Assembly (NCBI GenBank): GCA_019055375.1
Contig: JAHQIW010007205.1
Location: 124,001-188,000, forward strand
Length of the DNA stretch: 64,000 nt
Source of the DNA: Parelaphostrongylus tenuis
Taxonomy: Eukaryota > Nematoda > Chromadorea > Rhabditida > Metastrongylidae
Reading direction: 5' to 3'
Shown: positions 12,233-24,653 of the stretch, piece by piece
Layout of the letters: every line of letters begins with the position of its first letter
Numbering within the stretch: position 1 is the stretch's first letter
Notes under the pieces: model-generated
What the model was told of the DNA's origin: nothing
Seen by the model: only the letters and a program-made list of their open reading frames with translations
Database searches by the model: none
Program-made: the position numbers and the translations under genes

Positions 12233-12991
12233 ATGGAGAGCAGCGATGACGACGAAGACTCTCGCCTAGGTAACTCCAACATTAAATAAACGTTATTTTG
12301 CCCACTGAAAGAAGGTTTTGTGAGGAATGCGGCGACCGTCTTACGCAGTCATCATGACCTTGTCGCACATCCAGTTACAGTATCGATTCGACGACCCGCC
12401 TCCCTAATTTCCAAGGTTCTTCATTGTTCACCACGCAAACCTCTCGAGTACACGGTCGTCGGTTGAATGGGAGTCGCCATCAACGGCTCCGCTGACCTCT
12501 GTCATCCGTAAATTCGTAGATGAATGCCCCGTCTCATAGCGTTTGACCTCGTTTTCGTAACCGACCCTTTCGCTACGCCCGCATGATGAGCGTCCGTTCG
12601 GTATTCTACGCGTTCCTCCGTGATTTATTCAGTGCTTCGATTTTCATAACTATTCATACTATCTGTATGAAACATATTTCACCTTTATTTTGTAGCGAAG
12701 TCGACTACGGATTTTGGTGTACTTTTTGAAGAATTGAGCACATAGTATCATGAGCTGTAACTTAGTTCATTTTACAACCAGATCTAACAAAAGTTGACTT
12801 TGCATTGAATTTGGAGAATCTTTTCTTTCATTCCAGTAAAAGACGAAAACTTGTTTCAAAATATTACATTATTACCAGTGGTTTAGTCACATCACATCAC
12901 ATTACACTGACCTTTTTCTGTTCACTTTTTTTAACACTCTAAAGGACATTTCATCTATCCATCTATCAGCAACAGCGAAACCAATGACACC
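12233..12991 (+). CDS. Possible 5' exons (acidic N-terminus) of an unrecognised gene
   Basis: ATG at 12233 opens MESSDDDEDSRL and runs to a donor CTAG|GTAACT near 12271. A 22-base candidate exon 12970-12991 follows, with acceptor CTATCAG and donor CACC|GTAAGT. Joined, they read MESSDDDEDSRL-ATAKPMTP. They could be the true start of the gene whose exons begin at 15.6 kb, but no exon linking them was found. Only splice consensus and an acidic start support this. Confidence 0.22.
12300..12640 (-). other. GC-richer block, possibly a SINE
   Basis: More GC-rich than its surroundings, with an even mix such as GGAGTCGCCATCAACGGCTC. The minus strand has GGGCGTAGCGAAAGGGTCGG, weakly like a box A. No second copy was found here. 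Confidence 0.25.
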
Positions 12992-12999
12992 GTAAGTTG

Positions 13000-15600
13000 A
13001 TGCTCTCAAAAGTACAATTGAAAAGTATTTCAGTGATTTTCAACAAAAAACTGAACTGTTCTTTTTCTATACGGGAAATTTTCATAATTACTTTCGCATC
13101 ATGGATCATCAACTGGACTCTTTTCAACTACATTTCCGTCAGCTTAATGATAACGAAAGTTCAAAGTCAGAAAATTGGTTTGTACAAGACAAAAAAAGTC
13201 CAGAGTTTGTAGGAGATAGACTTTCCAGTTTAGCTCTACGTTAGTGAATAAGCTCAAGTACGCTACCTTGTGGATAATATATTAGTCACTTGCACGTAAT
13301 GTAATCCTTATTATGCTTCTCCACTCCCTTAAATGAACTTTGTGGTGAAACTATCAGCAAATTAATGGTTTACTTATTATCATCGACGATGTCTGATTAG
13401 ACAAATTAATCACAAAACGTGAATTTTGTGTTGAAAAACCATGGCTACGATATCGATTTCGACTGGAGTTCCTCACATCACCGGTGATTCATCAAACAGT
13501 AATTAGTGTGCTTTCATAAAATCAGGACTGTTCTTCAAATCTTTGTCATAGAAAATTACCACTTGCCAGGAGTTAAATGAGTCCTTGTACGAATATCTTA
13601 TCTTCATTCTCTATCCTTACACCGAATGTTTACATTGAGTTCAGTTCCGCTTTCCTGTCCAGCATGATCTCATAATGATATAATCATAACCATATCCCAG
13701 TCATCGCAACCATCAAATTTTGTGCTAAGCACTTAGCTACTGTGTCTGAGTCCTTCCAGCAGTACTTCCTTGACAATGTCGTTGAGTGTTTGGTGGGATG
13801 ATCGTCAAGTGTCATCTGTGAAGAAAGTGAATGGGCGAATCGTGATCGTGTTCCCCACAACCACACAGTGCAACTGGTTGGTCACGCTCCAACAGCTCTT
13901 CTCTCTTTTCATCATCCCTCATGCTCACACAATATATTCTGTTTAACCTAATTGGAAGTAACATGGAGCTACAGTGAAGGTCATGCTCGAATCTCCGACT
14001 CTGTCATAGATATCTAGGTAAATCACAAAATCAGCAAATCTGTTTTGGTCAGGACCATTAGAGATGGAGATGGAAGTGTATCTCATCGACCAGAAATAGA
14101 ATAGCTGGCATCGATCTCTAGATATATGTGCTGGAAAAATGACTGACTTTAATATAAAGTGTCTGTATTGTTCCATTGTAAATGAATGTAAGGCAAAGGT
14201 AACGCAGTGATAATGACGCCACTTAGTACGCACGAAGCTCTGCTCCGACACCAGATTTAGTCTACCACCGAGCTCCATCCGAGAAAGTATTACCAGACTT
14301 CTCTTTGGGGTAACACTTCATGTTTTGGATTTTTTGATAAACATATATAGTACTTTATAAAGCCCAACAGCGTTCGAATTAACAACGCAATGCATCTCGA
14401 AGGGTTGGCGAAAACCTCTACTAACGAATCGCCTGTCCTCTAGATAAACTATTCTTTAGATTATCTTCGTTCATGAGATTTCAACATTAAAAACAGAGGA
14501 GCCAAGGTTTTTTTCCCTCAATTGAAAGAACCTCTTAGCAGTTTGCATATTCACATTTTTTCGTTCCAAATTTTCTCATTGAAAAGCATTTGTATAATGT
14601 AAACCTAGCACAACAATGGAAATGAAAAATTACATTCTAGGAATTTTGTAGAATTTTAATAAAACTGACATTTAAAACAGCAAGAGCCTTCTCTTGACAG
14701 ACTGTCCCTCTATTTTCCCTCAGCATGCATTCATGTTGTAATCTCCATCTATTCAAGAACTTTTTCTCGATGCCGTTCAACGCAGCAGAAATGCGATAGT
14801 CTTCTTCAGATGTTTTCTGGACTAAAGCCGGATTTCAGAGCGCGAGCGAACAAAAACGCTTATGAAGCATTTCAATGCCCTGTACGATCTAAATGACTTT
14901 AAGAGAAAAAAAAGAGAAAAATGCGAATCATTCAGTCACATTTGTGCAGTCATACTTGCGCCTGACACGTTCATTATGACAAATGTATTTGCTCCGCTAG
15001 AGCCTCGATTAATTACAAATACGAGATGGAAGCAATGGAATAAACAAAAAATTCAATAATTACCTGAGTAGTGGTTGAAGATCCATGGTCAGAACTTGAT
15101 TCGACAGTTCCCCATAATTATAAGTGTGTTGAATGTTTCATGAGTTCTGAACGGTAGGAAATGATTGTTAACTGCGGTCGGTTGGTCGATCGTCAGTCAC
15201 ATGTCTTCACAACGCCTCAATTCCATACCTGTTTGAGCAGCTGACGATTTCTTTTTTATACAATCACCCGTTATCATAACCCAACCTTATATAGCACATT
15301 TCCTAACCGGCTTAAGTACCGATCGTGTCTAGAGCTTCATGTATACCATCGTTATTCACACGACCGACTATATCGCTTAAACTCCGTAACTTTCTTATCC
15401 GGCGGACCCAAGTTGTAAACAGTCTCGTGTCCTTCAAACAATAAATTTTTTTCTGCTCCGACTGATTTTTTAACCATCGGGTGACTTTGAATTTAAGTTA
15501 TTTCGATCACTGAGTCAGGAATGATTATTGTCGTCATTTGCACGTCGCTGTCGATACATTACACCTACTAGCTTTTCCACTGTAATCCAGAATTACAGCT
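13000..15600. other. No gene firmly recognised
   Basis: Holds minus frames at 13866-13684 (60 codons) and 14278-13943 (111 codons) without family resemblance or splice context. Confidence 0.4.
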
Positions 15601-15636
15601 TTCAGATGACAAAATTAGGTGTAACTCCAGGAGTCC

Positions 15637-18600
15637 ATGGAGACGAAGAGAAGACCGATTTCAGCAGCTACTGAGGCGGTGAAGCACGATCCAAAGGTTT
15701 GAAATTCATATTTTGAATAGTCTAGCTGACCTGGATAGATCGAATTGCTTCTAATTGAATTCTTGGGATGTATAATGAATTGTATTCAATGTGATTCTCT
15801 TTGAGTCCTCTTATTCTATGACGTCCTTAATTGATTTTTCAATGTATGAAACTGACGGAAAACACTTCAGTTATCTCTCTTATTCATCACTGAATAGGTT
15901 GCTCGAAAATTCAAAAGAATCGATCACCTACAAATGGTTTGAGTAATGGAATGCGATTATTTGAGTATAGATTCTTGTAAATCTCAATAACTCTTGAATA
16001 GTTTATAAACTTTTCAGGTGTTCACCGTTTTGCAACCAACCATGGTTCCCTCTTCCTATGGCTGCTCCAGCAGTTCCTAATCGTCACACAACAGCTGGAA
16101 TCCTTCTTAGAGGGATTATACTATTTTTGTTGTTCGTCTCATGCTTTACCGCTGGGTTGGTGCTGATCTATGGAGTTGACACAATCTATGCAGGATTTTT
16201 TGGGGTGAGCAGTAATGATAAAAACTACTATAGAAGCGCAACTCTTGTAGTGTGTGTGAAAATGTAAGAGGCTTCTCACATTTCCAGTTTCTATCCGAAT
16301 TTATTCTCTCAGTGACGATGAGCATGTCATAACGGACGGATGCCTTTATGAAGAGATCGTCTCACGCTGTATAATTGAACAAAGCAAGTGAAGAGATAAG
16401 ATCTCTGGGAAAAATTCTCATTTAATGAATGAAGTGTGTTACGAGAATCAGCGAGACCTCCAAGAAGACGTAAAAAAGAACTTTGATGACAAAGTCTACT
16501 CCGATGAGATTTGTGTCTGATCAGTTTAACCCCCCCTATCAATCATCCACCACTAACTAATCATTGTTGGTTCGTTTTGGGAAAAAGACTTCGAGATACC
16601 GTAGTCGAATACTTAGATATTCGTAGTCTATGACGTAATAGAACCTGTTTGGTCCAATAAGGTCTCTCGAATAAAATATTGGAGCTGGAACAGAACGGCG
16701 ACAGAGGTGAACAATCAAGTAACGTTGAATGAATGTGACAAGATGCTCGAAAAGTTTGCAGACCTAATACCAGTCTTAACTGTATCTAGAAAGGATACTC
16801 AAATCAATAGAGGATACTTATGTACTAGCAAGTTTTCAATAAGGTTTAAAGAGCGATGTTTTGACTACTAATAAGTATCTGGGAAATGTTGTTTTCATTA
16901 CACATATTATTGTCAATCTTTTTTTCCCATCGTCATTCTGCTTTAATCTTCTCCCTACTTTATAGGTATCAATTTCTCAACATCTTAATACGCAAAACAG
17001 CTCAGTGCTTAATTAGGAAAAGACAATCTATAATAAAGAATGAGGCCTTACATAATAAGAACGCCTATAAAGTATAACTTCACAGTCTGTTCGATACGGA
17101 AAATGAGTAAAAAACATCTGAAGTACTTGATTCTAGACTTCGAACACCGACCACAGCTCAGTGACACTACGGTAACTCCGACTGAGGTCACTCAAATTGG
17201 TGAATTCAATAGACAACGTGACCCCATCTATTCCTAAAGATGACAAGGCCGCCGATGATGAGGTAAATGGTCTTTCAGGGATTTTCCATACCTAAATGGA
17301 ATTTACGCGAGTAAAAAACTATCCGCCTCCGAATAGAAATTAAGTAAACTGTAACCAAAAGCTAAGAGATTATGTTAACTTTTCAAAGGCTTGATTTTTT
17401 CCATCAATATCCTTGTTCCATTCTTTTTTTCTGTAATGTCCACACGTGAGTATCAATGATGTTGAGATGACATATGGCTAAGAGAAAAGCAAAACAATGT
17501 CTTCGATAGCACGTGAACTCTCGGAAGTGTGTAATCGCAGTTCGAAGATCACTTGAGGTTGCGAGTATTACACATCTACCATGTGCATGAAAAGAAATAG
17601 AGTAAATAGATACAAAATTGTTAGCACTTGCGTTTTAACATGTTGAAATAGACGACTTTAGGTGAAAATCTTCCTAAACGCTATACCTGTGGCCAAGGTG
17701 ATGATGATCGAAGGTGGAAATAGCAACGAAGCGAAGGATTTCCAACCAAAAGATATGAACGAGCGACCACTGCATCCGTATGAACAGCAAGAGGTACGGA
17801 AAAATTTCTACGTTCTCTAAATCAGAACTGGTTAATAGAAATAGCAATGTACAAGTTCGTAACTGCTTTTTTCTGAAAGAATCTTCTACGAAAATTGACT
17901 ATATTTTGGGGAAAAAAAACAGAAATACGGGCTATGTAAGCCACTGAAAATGTGAACATCGTCACTTACAGTAAAATACATAAATCTTGTAAGAAGAGTC
18001 ACTGAAAACTGTTTGTTAGGTAATATATAATTTGTTTCTTTCCCTTGAAATATCATGTTTCTTGTCCCAACATTCACCGAATATGAAAAAGCGTTTACTA
18101 GGGTTGAAGCTAAAGCAATCCTATTAGCGCCCGTTGGCCAAGGTGTGCACGTCGTCCTACATATGAATAGCTGACCCCATCGAAACTGCGTTATAGAAAT
18201 ACAACTTTTCCATCAACTCCTTATCATTTTCTCAAAAGAGGCGTTGGACAAGGTGACACTGTATCACTAGAGATGTTCACTGCCGCACTGCAGTGAATAT
18301 TGAAAGTCGTTCGCTGAGGACGGAAATCGCATACATATTGACGGAAAATTCCTATCAGACCTTCGTTTCGTGGATGAAATCTTTATCTTTTCGAAAAAAT
18401 ATTAGTGAAGCAGAAATGATGCTCAATGACCTCAATAAAGCGCATGAATTGATTGGACTACGCATAAAGAGGATGAAGACTCAGGTCATGAAGAATCTTT
18501 AGTACAAAGGTGTTAATAGAATTGGATGGTTCTCTGGTCAATGAAACCACCTCACAAGTGTGTCCTGGACGTTCAATGAACATGGAGAATAACACGAAGG

Positions 18601-21600
18601 AGGAATTAGACAAAACTTGTAGAGTAACTTAGGTCGTACTTGCGCTACCTAAGGAAGCCACCCCACACATAACGGACACCAAACCCCGTGTTAACCCTTT
18701 GAGGACCACCGTTGATAGGCAGTTGGCGTCACGCCGTCGCTTGCGCGGCAGTGGCAGGCAGGCAGCACTTGCGTATCTGTTCATGCATGCCTGGGTGTCT
18801 GCGCCTGCGTTCCTACGAGACGCCACCATTACAATAGTTGAGTGAGATTTGATGTCCCAGGGCATGATACGAAATGTACCATATGGTCTTTAAAGAGTTA
18901 ATGTTTTCAATTCAGTAGTCCTCTCACCATGATTTATTTTAACTCATTATTTCCACTGTTCTCAGCAGTGTTACGATGATTAAATATGCATCTAAAAGTA
19001 GTGAGTGGTATGCAAACATTCGACCCCACGCGTGACTCGAACCCGCGTTTCACCCAATCCGCGAGTGGCTACCATTACACCACTAAGGCCACCGCTTAAC
19101 TACCAATCTTTCACTGTTAAAAGGCAGTAAAGATAGGAAATTCAACTAGATTATACATTTGGGATAGCCGCCAGCTTTAATGGATTGAATAGCCGAGATT
19201 TCGCTAACCAAACCCGTTAAAGGTTGGTTGCTGATATCTAAGGCAAGATATATCGAAGAAGGAGGAGTAGCAAAGAGGTGGCCGCGATGGTGCAGTGATA
19301 GCACACATGAGCGTTAGTAATATGGGTCTGAACTTTCGCTTATGGTCGAATTTTTTGCATGGTACTTTTAGCCTACAGTGCTATGTTATGCAGCAGAGAA
19401 GTGGACTGATGTTTCAACCACGTCAGGAAATGTGCATTCCACCAACAGGACACTTGAACGGAGCCTTCTAACATTTAATATCTAATCGACACTCGCAACG
19501 TCTTACCGGATTCACAGCACAGATCTTCGAAAACTTTCCTATTTTTGAAATCCAAAGGTATATACATCAATAGCAAAACACAAACGGACTAGTTTATTAT
19601 TAGAAGAGCAGATGAGAGATGGACGAAAAGAACACAGGAGTGGACTTTGAGAGAATGCAAAAGTCCTCTTGGGCGGCCACTTAAGCGGTGGGAGGACGTG
19701 TATATGGCTAACGTCAACCATCTACATCCGCAAATGGCAAGAGTTCGGGATTACGCAAAGAACCTTGCTTACGTGACCATGTTCAAAACAGATCACAGCT
19801 ATAGACGGCATTTGCTTGAGCGAGAAGCAAACGGAATTATGCCGCGGCCCGCACTATCAGTGAAGACAGACTATCCATATAAGTTAACAAGTATGTTTGT
19901 TTAGGCTCCATATGAAGCATTCAACAATCGACCAATGATGAATGTATTACCACACATAATTTCTCTACAAGCTAGGCAAATGGCATATAACCAGGTGTGT
20001 TTCGATTAGAGTCGTTGAGTAGAAGATCATCAAGAATGTTCCATTGAAGGCATTACGCCAGTGGAGACTACGCAGACTTCATCAGGCACTTTTCCAGCAG
20101 ATGATGAGGATGGCGATGATGAGGGCCGAATTTGCACAGGTACGTGGTATGCCTTGGTTTTAATGTGCATAAGGATGCACTGTATATGAACAATATTGCT
20201 TAGAATGATTTTCCGCGACAAGTAGTTGATTCCTTTAAGCTTAATAAAAATGACGAAGAAAAGCTTTACAGTGACTCAATCCTATTTTGGGAACAACAAA
20301 GGTGGTAAAACCCTATCAGTAATTTAGGAAAAAAGGCAGATATTCTATATCCAAATAAATTTCTCATTAGACAAAGTAATTTTTCCCTCAAAAACGCACG
20401 CATAATTGTGCTGTTGGCACAAATTTAAAACGATTTTGCAAAAATTCAGTAAAATGAATGATTGCATTTAGGACAATTCTGTGACCGAAATTTTGTTCTA
20501 AACACAAAAAGAGACTACACGGTTGTATTTACGTTGGTAAGCACACATTTAGATGGAATTTGAACGCCGTGTCGCCATGGAGAACGAGATCGCACGCTCT
20601 ATCGCTCAAGCTCGCTGGGAACAAACCCAACGCGCTCGAGCAGCAGAAGAATACCACGCACACATGCAAAGGGCTCAATGGGCACATGCAGAAGCACAGG
20701 CACAGGCGCACGCACCGAACTGGCAGTGGGACAGAATTGCCCAGATGGCCTACTATCAGCAACAGCAGCCACAGTACTGGCCGAATGCTTGGTGGCAACG
20801 ACAACAAGCACAACAGGTAAGATTGGCTAGATGCTGAGGTTTGATTGGACTCTAATAGACGGTATGTGCTCGCGAGTAGTGCGAGCTTGAGCACGTCTTT
20901 CATTCGCATCCTTCTTGTATGCCAAATTTTGATTGTGGTGGTCCACTTTGTACACGGCGCTGTTTGGAATAATAATTTCATGTAAAACTATGATATAATT
21001 GTATCAGTAATCAACGGTATTCATTTATTTGACCACCTCTTGCGGTGGTATGATTTATAATATACCCAATAATCGTAGAGTGCTGTGCAAAAACGTTTTG
21101 GTCAGCCGGAATTCGAACCCAATCTCACTCTGGGAGCGTATGCTAACCGTTGACTACCGACGCTCGCTTTGCACGCACTTAAAAACGAACAATCCACTGA
21201 CGCAAATGCTTTTGTACAGCACTCTACATTATTGGATATGATTGTATCCAATATTTAGTAGATTTGACGTCACATCATCACGTTGAGATGTACGTATAGG
21301 TTAGTCTAAGTCAAAAAATAACGTAAGACTTTTTGCGTTTGGAATTTACTGACGGCTAATGCTTGCCAAAAATCGGTGATGCAAACAATGACAAATATGG
21401 CAAAAAGTTAGTGAGCAAGTAAATAAAAATATATTTATATAGAAACCAGTTATAATAGTTAAAGTTACTAGGTACTAATAAAAGTTAAGATGAGAAACAA
21501 GTAAGTGTAAGCATGATAAGAAAAACTTGTAAGTAATTGTGGTATGTTGCATTTAAAAAGGGCACAATAAAACAGATTTTGGAAAACAGCTAGAAACTTT

Positions 21601-23555
21601 CCACTAAATTGAAAACTTTGGAAAAGCTAGGTGTAATCCTTTTATCATGCGAAATGGTGCCGTAGTGTAAATTCACCGAATCTGGTGTCATTGAAAAAAA
21701 AGGAAAGGAAGAAAATCTGTAGTGAAACTGACTGTTAGCTTTTCTGGAAAGTGTCCGTAAAAATCTAGATGTTGACTCATAAAGGAGACAGTTTTCAATT
21801 TTATATGCTGCACAGGATGTTGTGGTATGGGAACAAGGAATGATAAAAATCGAAGACATTTAGAATACAAATTCAGGTGAATTATTACATGTTCAGCATT
21901 ACTACAACAATCCACGCTCTTTACAACAATGGTATTATTACCCACAACAGCAAGGTGTTTACTATCAGCAACAACAACAACAACAGCCTCCACAGCCGCA
22001 ACCAGTGCACTTCCAATACTACCAATTTCAGGTAGACGATGATTCCGTCAAGGGCAACATCATAAAGTAATCGAAAGTATACATGTTCTATAAAATTTTA
22101 GCGGTCCATGAAAAAGATTTCGACTAACTTTTGCGAAAATCATTCGCAGAAAAGTAAACAAGGAACAATTACGAACAACCGGGAATTAAAATGAACAATA
22201 ATAGTAGTACTAAATGTAACATTATGATGTGTAGCAGGTCTTCAGCGAAGCTTCAGAAATACTATATAGGATTATGCATGGAATTCACAAATGAGTTATT
22301 CGTAATTTTGACAGAATTTCGAATCCTTCGCGTGAAAGCAATATAGGGCTCTGTTTCAGCTGCTCGCTCTGAACTTTTTTTCTTGCTATTGTCTTATACG
22401 AATGCTATCGGAACTCCTCGATCATGTTTGATACGTATTCCTTCAAGGTCACTTTGGAAGTTCTCATGTTCGACATCCGAGCTACAACGTTCCGTATCCC
22501 ATGGTGCCTCGATGTCTCAAATACTTTGCAGCGACGTCTATCCACAGCTAAGATGCTTACTGAGAATCTTTACAGCGGAAACGGACATTACCGATAATTG
22601 GCTTGATGGCGAGCGACACTTGTGTAGCGCCCAGCTGGACGACAACAATCACTAACCGCTTCAACCAAAACCAAGCCCTTATGACAAAGGCTTCCTTGCG
22701 GCTGATGAGATATGGAGCCTATCATTATCAGTGTGAATGTATCGTCGGTATCACATCCAAAACATTATTCATCTGCAATAAGCAGTAAGCACAACGATGT
22801 TCTTCACGGCAGGTACGGTGGTATTCTATACAATTCCAACGCGGCTCATCAAACAACTCTGGAACAATGAGTAGAAGGATCCTATTCAAGTGCCCTATTC
22901 TCTGCTTTGCTTTTTAATCTGTTCAACGATCGCTGGCTTTGTGTCAGGAACAGGCAGCTATAGAACATGCCCTTCGACAAATCTAAACAATAGTGAAAAA
23001 AGACATCGCCTTAACCACTGTAACATGACCTGGATTCAAAGTAAAATGGTGTCGCGCAGACTGGTCACATACTAGATATATGGAACAAGTTGGCGCGGTA
23101 ATTATAATGTAGGTCGAAATCGTACTCCAATAAATTGCGCTAAAATATTTCAGCAATGCTTTATTATGTCACTTTCTTCCCGACCTTATAAATAACCGAT
23201 TGAAGATTTTGCTGTATCTTTTGTAGTCTCGCTTTCCAGGTTCTGTAGTCTCTTTTTCGCTAACCTTCATCACTGACATAATTTATAGTTTCAAACTCCA
23301 CTTTTATTTCAAAACCAATGTATTTTAGATACCAATGCGACCACATGACGCTTCGCCAGCTCAGATAATCTCCATGCAGCAACCAACCGTACCACCTGCA
23401 CCAGAAATGGCGATGCACGATAGGATTTATCAAGAAATGCAGGTTTGCTAATGAAATGTGAGCTTCGACTGCATTTTATAACGTTAAAGTACGTCTTATT
23501 TCAGAAAAAATCACAAGGAATGGATTTCAAACGCTCCATCAAAGCCGATTTGTGA
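15637..23555 (+). CDS. Membrane-anchored Q/M/W/Y-rich protein of unknown function, multi-exon
   Basis: Not recognised. Supported exons: 16018-16204 (open frame including a hydrophobic segment, GIILFLLFVSCFTAGLVLIY), 17662-17793, 19905-19994, 20035-20139, 20553-20816, 21897-22031, 23329-23442 and 23505 onward. From 17662 to 23442 every exon is a multiple of three with phase-0 borders and good TTTAG/TTCAG acceptors. Less certain are 15637-15696 (METKRRPISAATEAVKHDPK), 15898-15936 (VARKFKRIDHLQM) and a small acidic exon ending at 17262 (DDKAADDE). The first two do not join 16018 in frame without a one-base change. The protein would have a short N-terminus, one membrane helix, then low-complexity segments: Arg/Met-rich, an Ala/Gln/Trp-rich possible helix, and Tyr/Gln-rich with a run of seven Gln. 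The last exon may stop at TGA 23553-23555 or splice at GTGAGT (23552) into the next block. Transposon debris fills the 17.8-19.9 kb intron. Confidence 0.6.
18690..18901. mobile_element. TTAA-flanked MITE (piggyBac-like ends)
   Basis: Left TTAACCCTTTGAGGACC, right GGTCTTTAAAGAGTTAA: imperfect inverted ends next to TTAA. The interior is GC-rich (GGCAGGCAGGCAGCAC). A related copy is at 33066-33225 and a fragment near 48890-49000. The piggyBac link is inferred from TTAA plus CCCTTT only. Confidence 0.5.
19030..19100 (-). repeat. tRNA-like SINE head
   Basis: The minus strand reads GGTGGCCTTAGTGGTGTAAT followed by GCGGGTTCGAGTCACG. It is the best-preserved box pair of this family here. Confidence 0.55.
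19590..19904 (+). mobile_element. 3' end of a non-LTR retrotransposon (RTE-like) in an intron
   Basis: Reads RRADERWTKRTQEWTLRE, then PLGRPLKRWEDVY and ANVNHLHPQM, and RHLLEREANGI. This matches the usual C-terminal GRPxxRWxDV region of nematode RTE reverse transcriptases. Strongly 5'-truncated. Its frame ends at TAG 19902-19904, the splice acceptor of the next host exon. Confidence 0.65.
21028..21250. repeat. Palindromic tRNA-like element, diverged copy
   Basis: GCGGTGGTATGATTTATAAT at the left and CAGCACTCTACATTATTGGA at the right. GGAATTCGAACCC gives a box B on the minus strand. It lies in an intron of the Q-rich gene. Confidence 0.6.
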
Positions 23556-24029
23556 GTAGTTTGTGGTAGTCAGCGATACGGCACTGTGACTGGTTTTGTG
23601 AAAAGAACTCGTTAAAACCATTTTTTCACTACGATCTCAATATCCGACCGTCCTAGTTATGTCATATGTGCTGTCAGTGATCATTTGTATGTCACGTGAA
23701 AGTCTATTATCCCTTCATCAATCATCGAACAATCATATCCGAACCTTTAATTAATCGGACGAGAGAAAGTGCTGTCTAAGTGCCCGTCACGACAATTTCG
23801 GTTTCATACGCATCTTAATTTAGTGTATTAGTGTATTAGCCGTTTATGTTAGAGATCATGAGATAGACTACAGCCAACGAGAACTTTAAAGGCTAGTATT
23901 CAACGGTATTAGGGTTAGGATATGATATAAACTCAATAGAAAACCCGAATATGAGAAATTGAAGACCGGCAGAGAGCTTAGAGTTTGTTAAATTTGAATA
24001 TCAATGATATTTCCCTTGATTGCAACTAT

Positions 24030-24612
24030 AGCCGTTCCATAACTCTTGGCGCCAAGGCAATAAACACCAATATCATCAGTCAGAAGTAAAATCGCATGAT
24101 TTTGATATACTTCAAATGCGCGTTTTCTTGCAAACATTTTGGTATGCAACTTACCTATACTTACTTCGAAAAGAGTTGTCGTGGGAACAAATTTGCTTGT
24201 TACTCATGCACGAATAATGCTCAAGGAAAGATACTGGGTGAAGCAGCGCGCAAGATTAACGGAGCTTCCTGTAGACGATTCAAGTGCAGCTGATCCTCGA
24301 GGCTGTTCTATCCAGCTTTGAGCTTCACAAAGCTTTTTCTGCACGTCTTTTCTATAACCGTATCATCGCCTCCAGCTCCATTAATCTTGCGCTCCGCTTC
24401 ACTCGCATTTTCCTCCATGCGCCATTCGTGCATGAGCAGCAAGCGAATTTGCTCCCAAGACAGTTCCATCTTAGAACTATAAGCAGATTGTTAACCAAAA
24501 TATTCGCAAAAAATACGCAGTTGAACGACACCAAAATCATACAATTTTAATTTCGTTCTGGTCAATATATTTAATGTTTACAGCTCTGGTGCCAAAACTT
24601 ATGGTGCGACTT
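24030..24612. mobile_element. MITE with long inverted repeats, between the two gene blocks
   Basis: The left end CCATAACTCTTGGCGCCAAG and right end GGTGCCAAAACTTATGGTGC are complementary. The arms also carry complementary inner blocks (TTGCTTGTTACTCATGCACG against CGTGCATGAGCAGCAAGCGA). Related copies are at 33680-34040 and 55500-55875. Confidence 0.7.
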
Positions 24613-24653
24613 AACATCTTACAATGGTTTTCATAACATTTCTTTCGAAGACT

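Noticed and set aside
13943..14278. 111-codon minus frame
   Set aside because: No recognisable domain, no splice context and no second copy; kept only as a note.
20529..20981. 150-codon minus-strand frame
   Set aside because: Antisense shadow of the Ala/Gln-rich exon 20553-20816, which has proper splice borders and in-frame neighbours.
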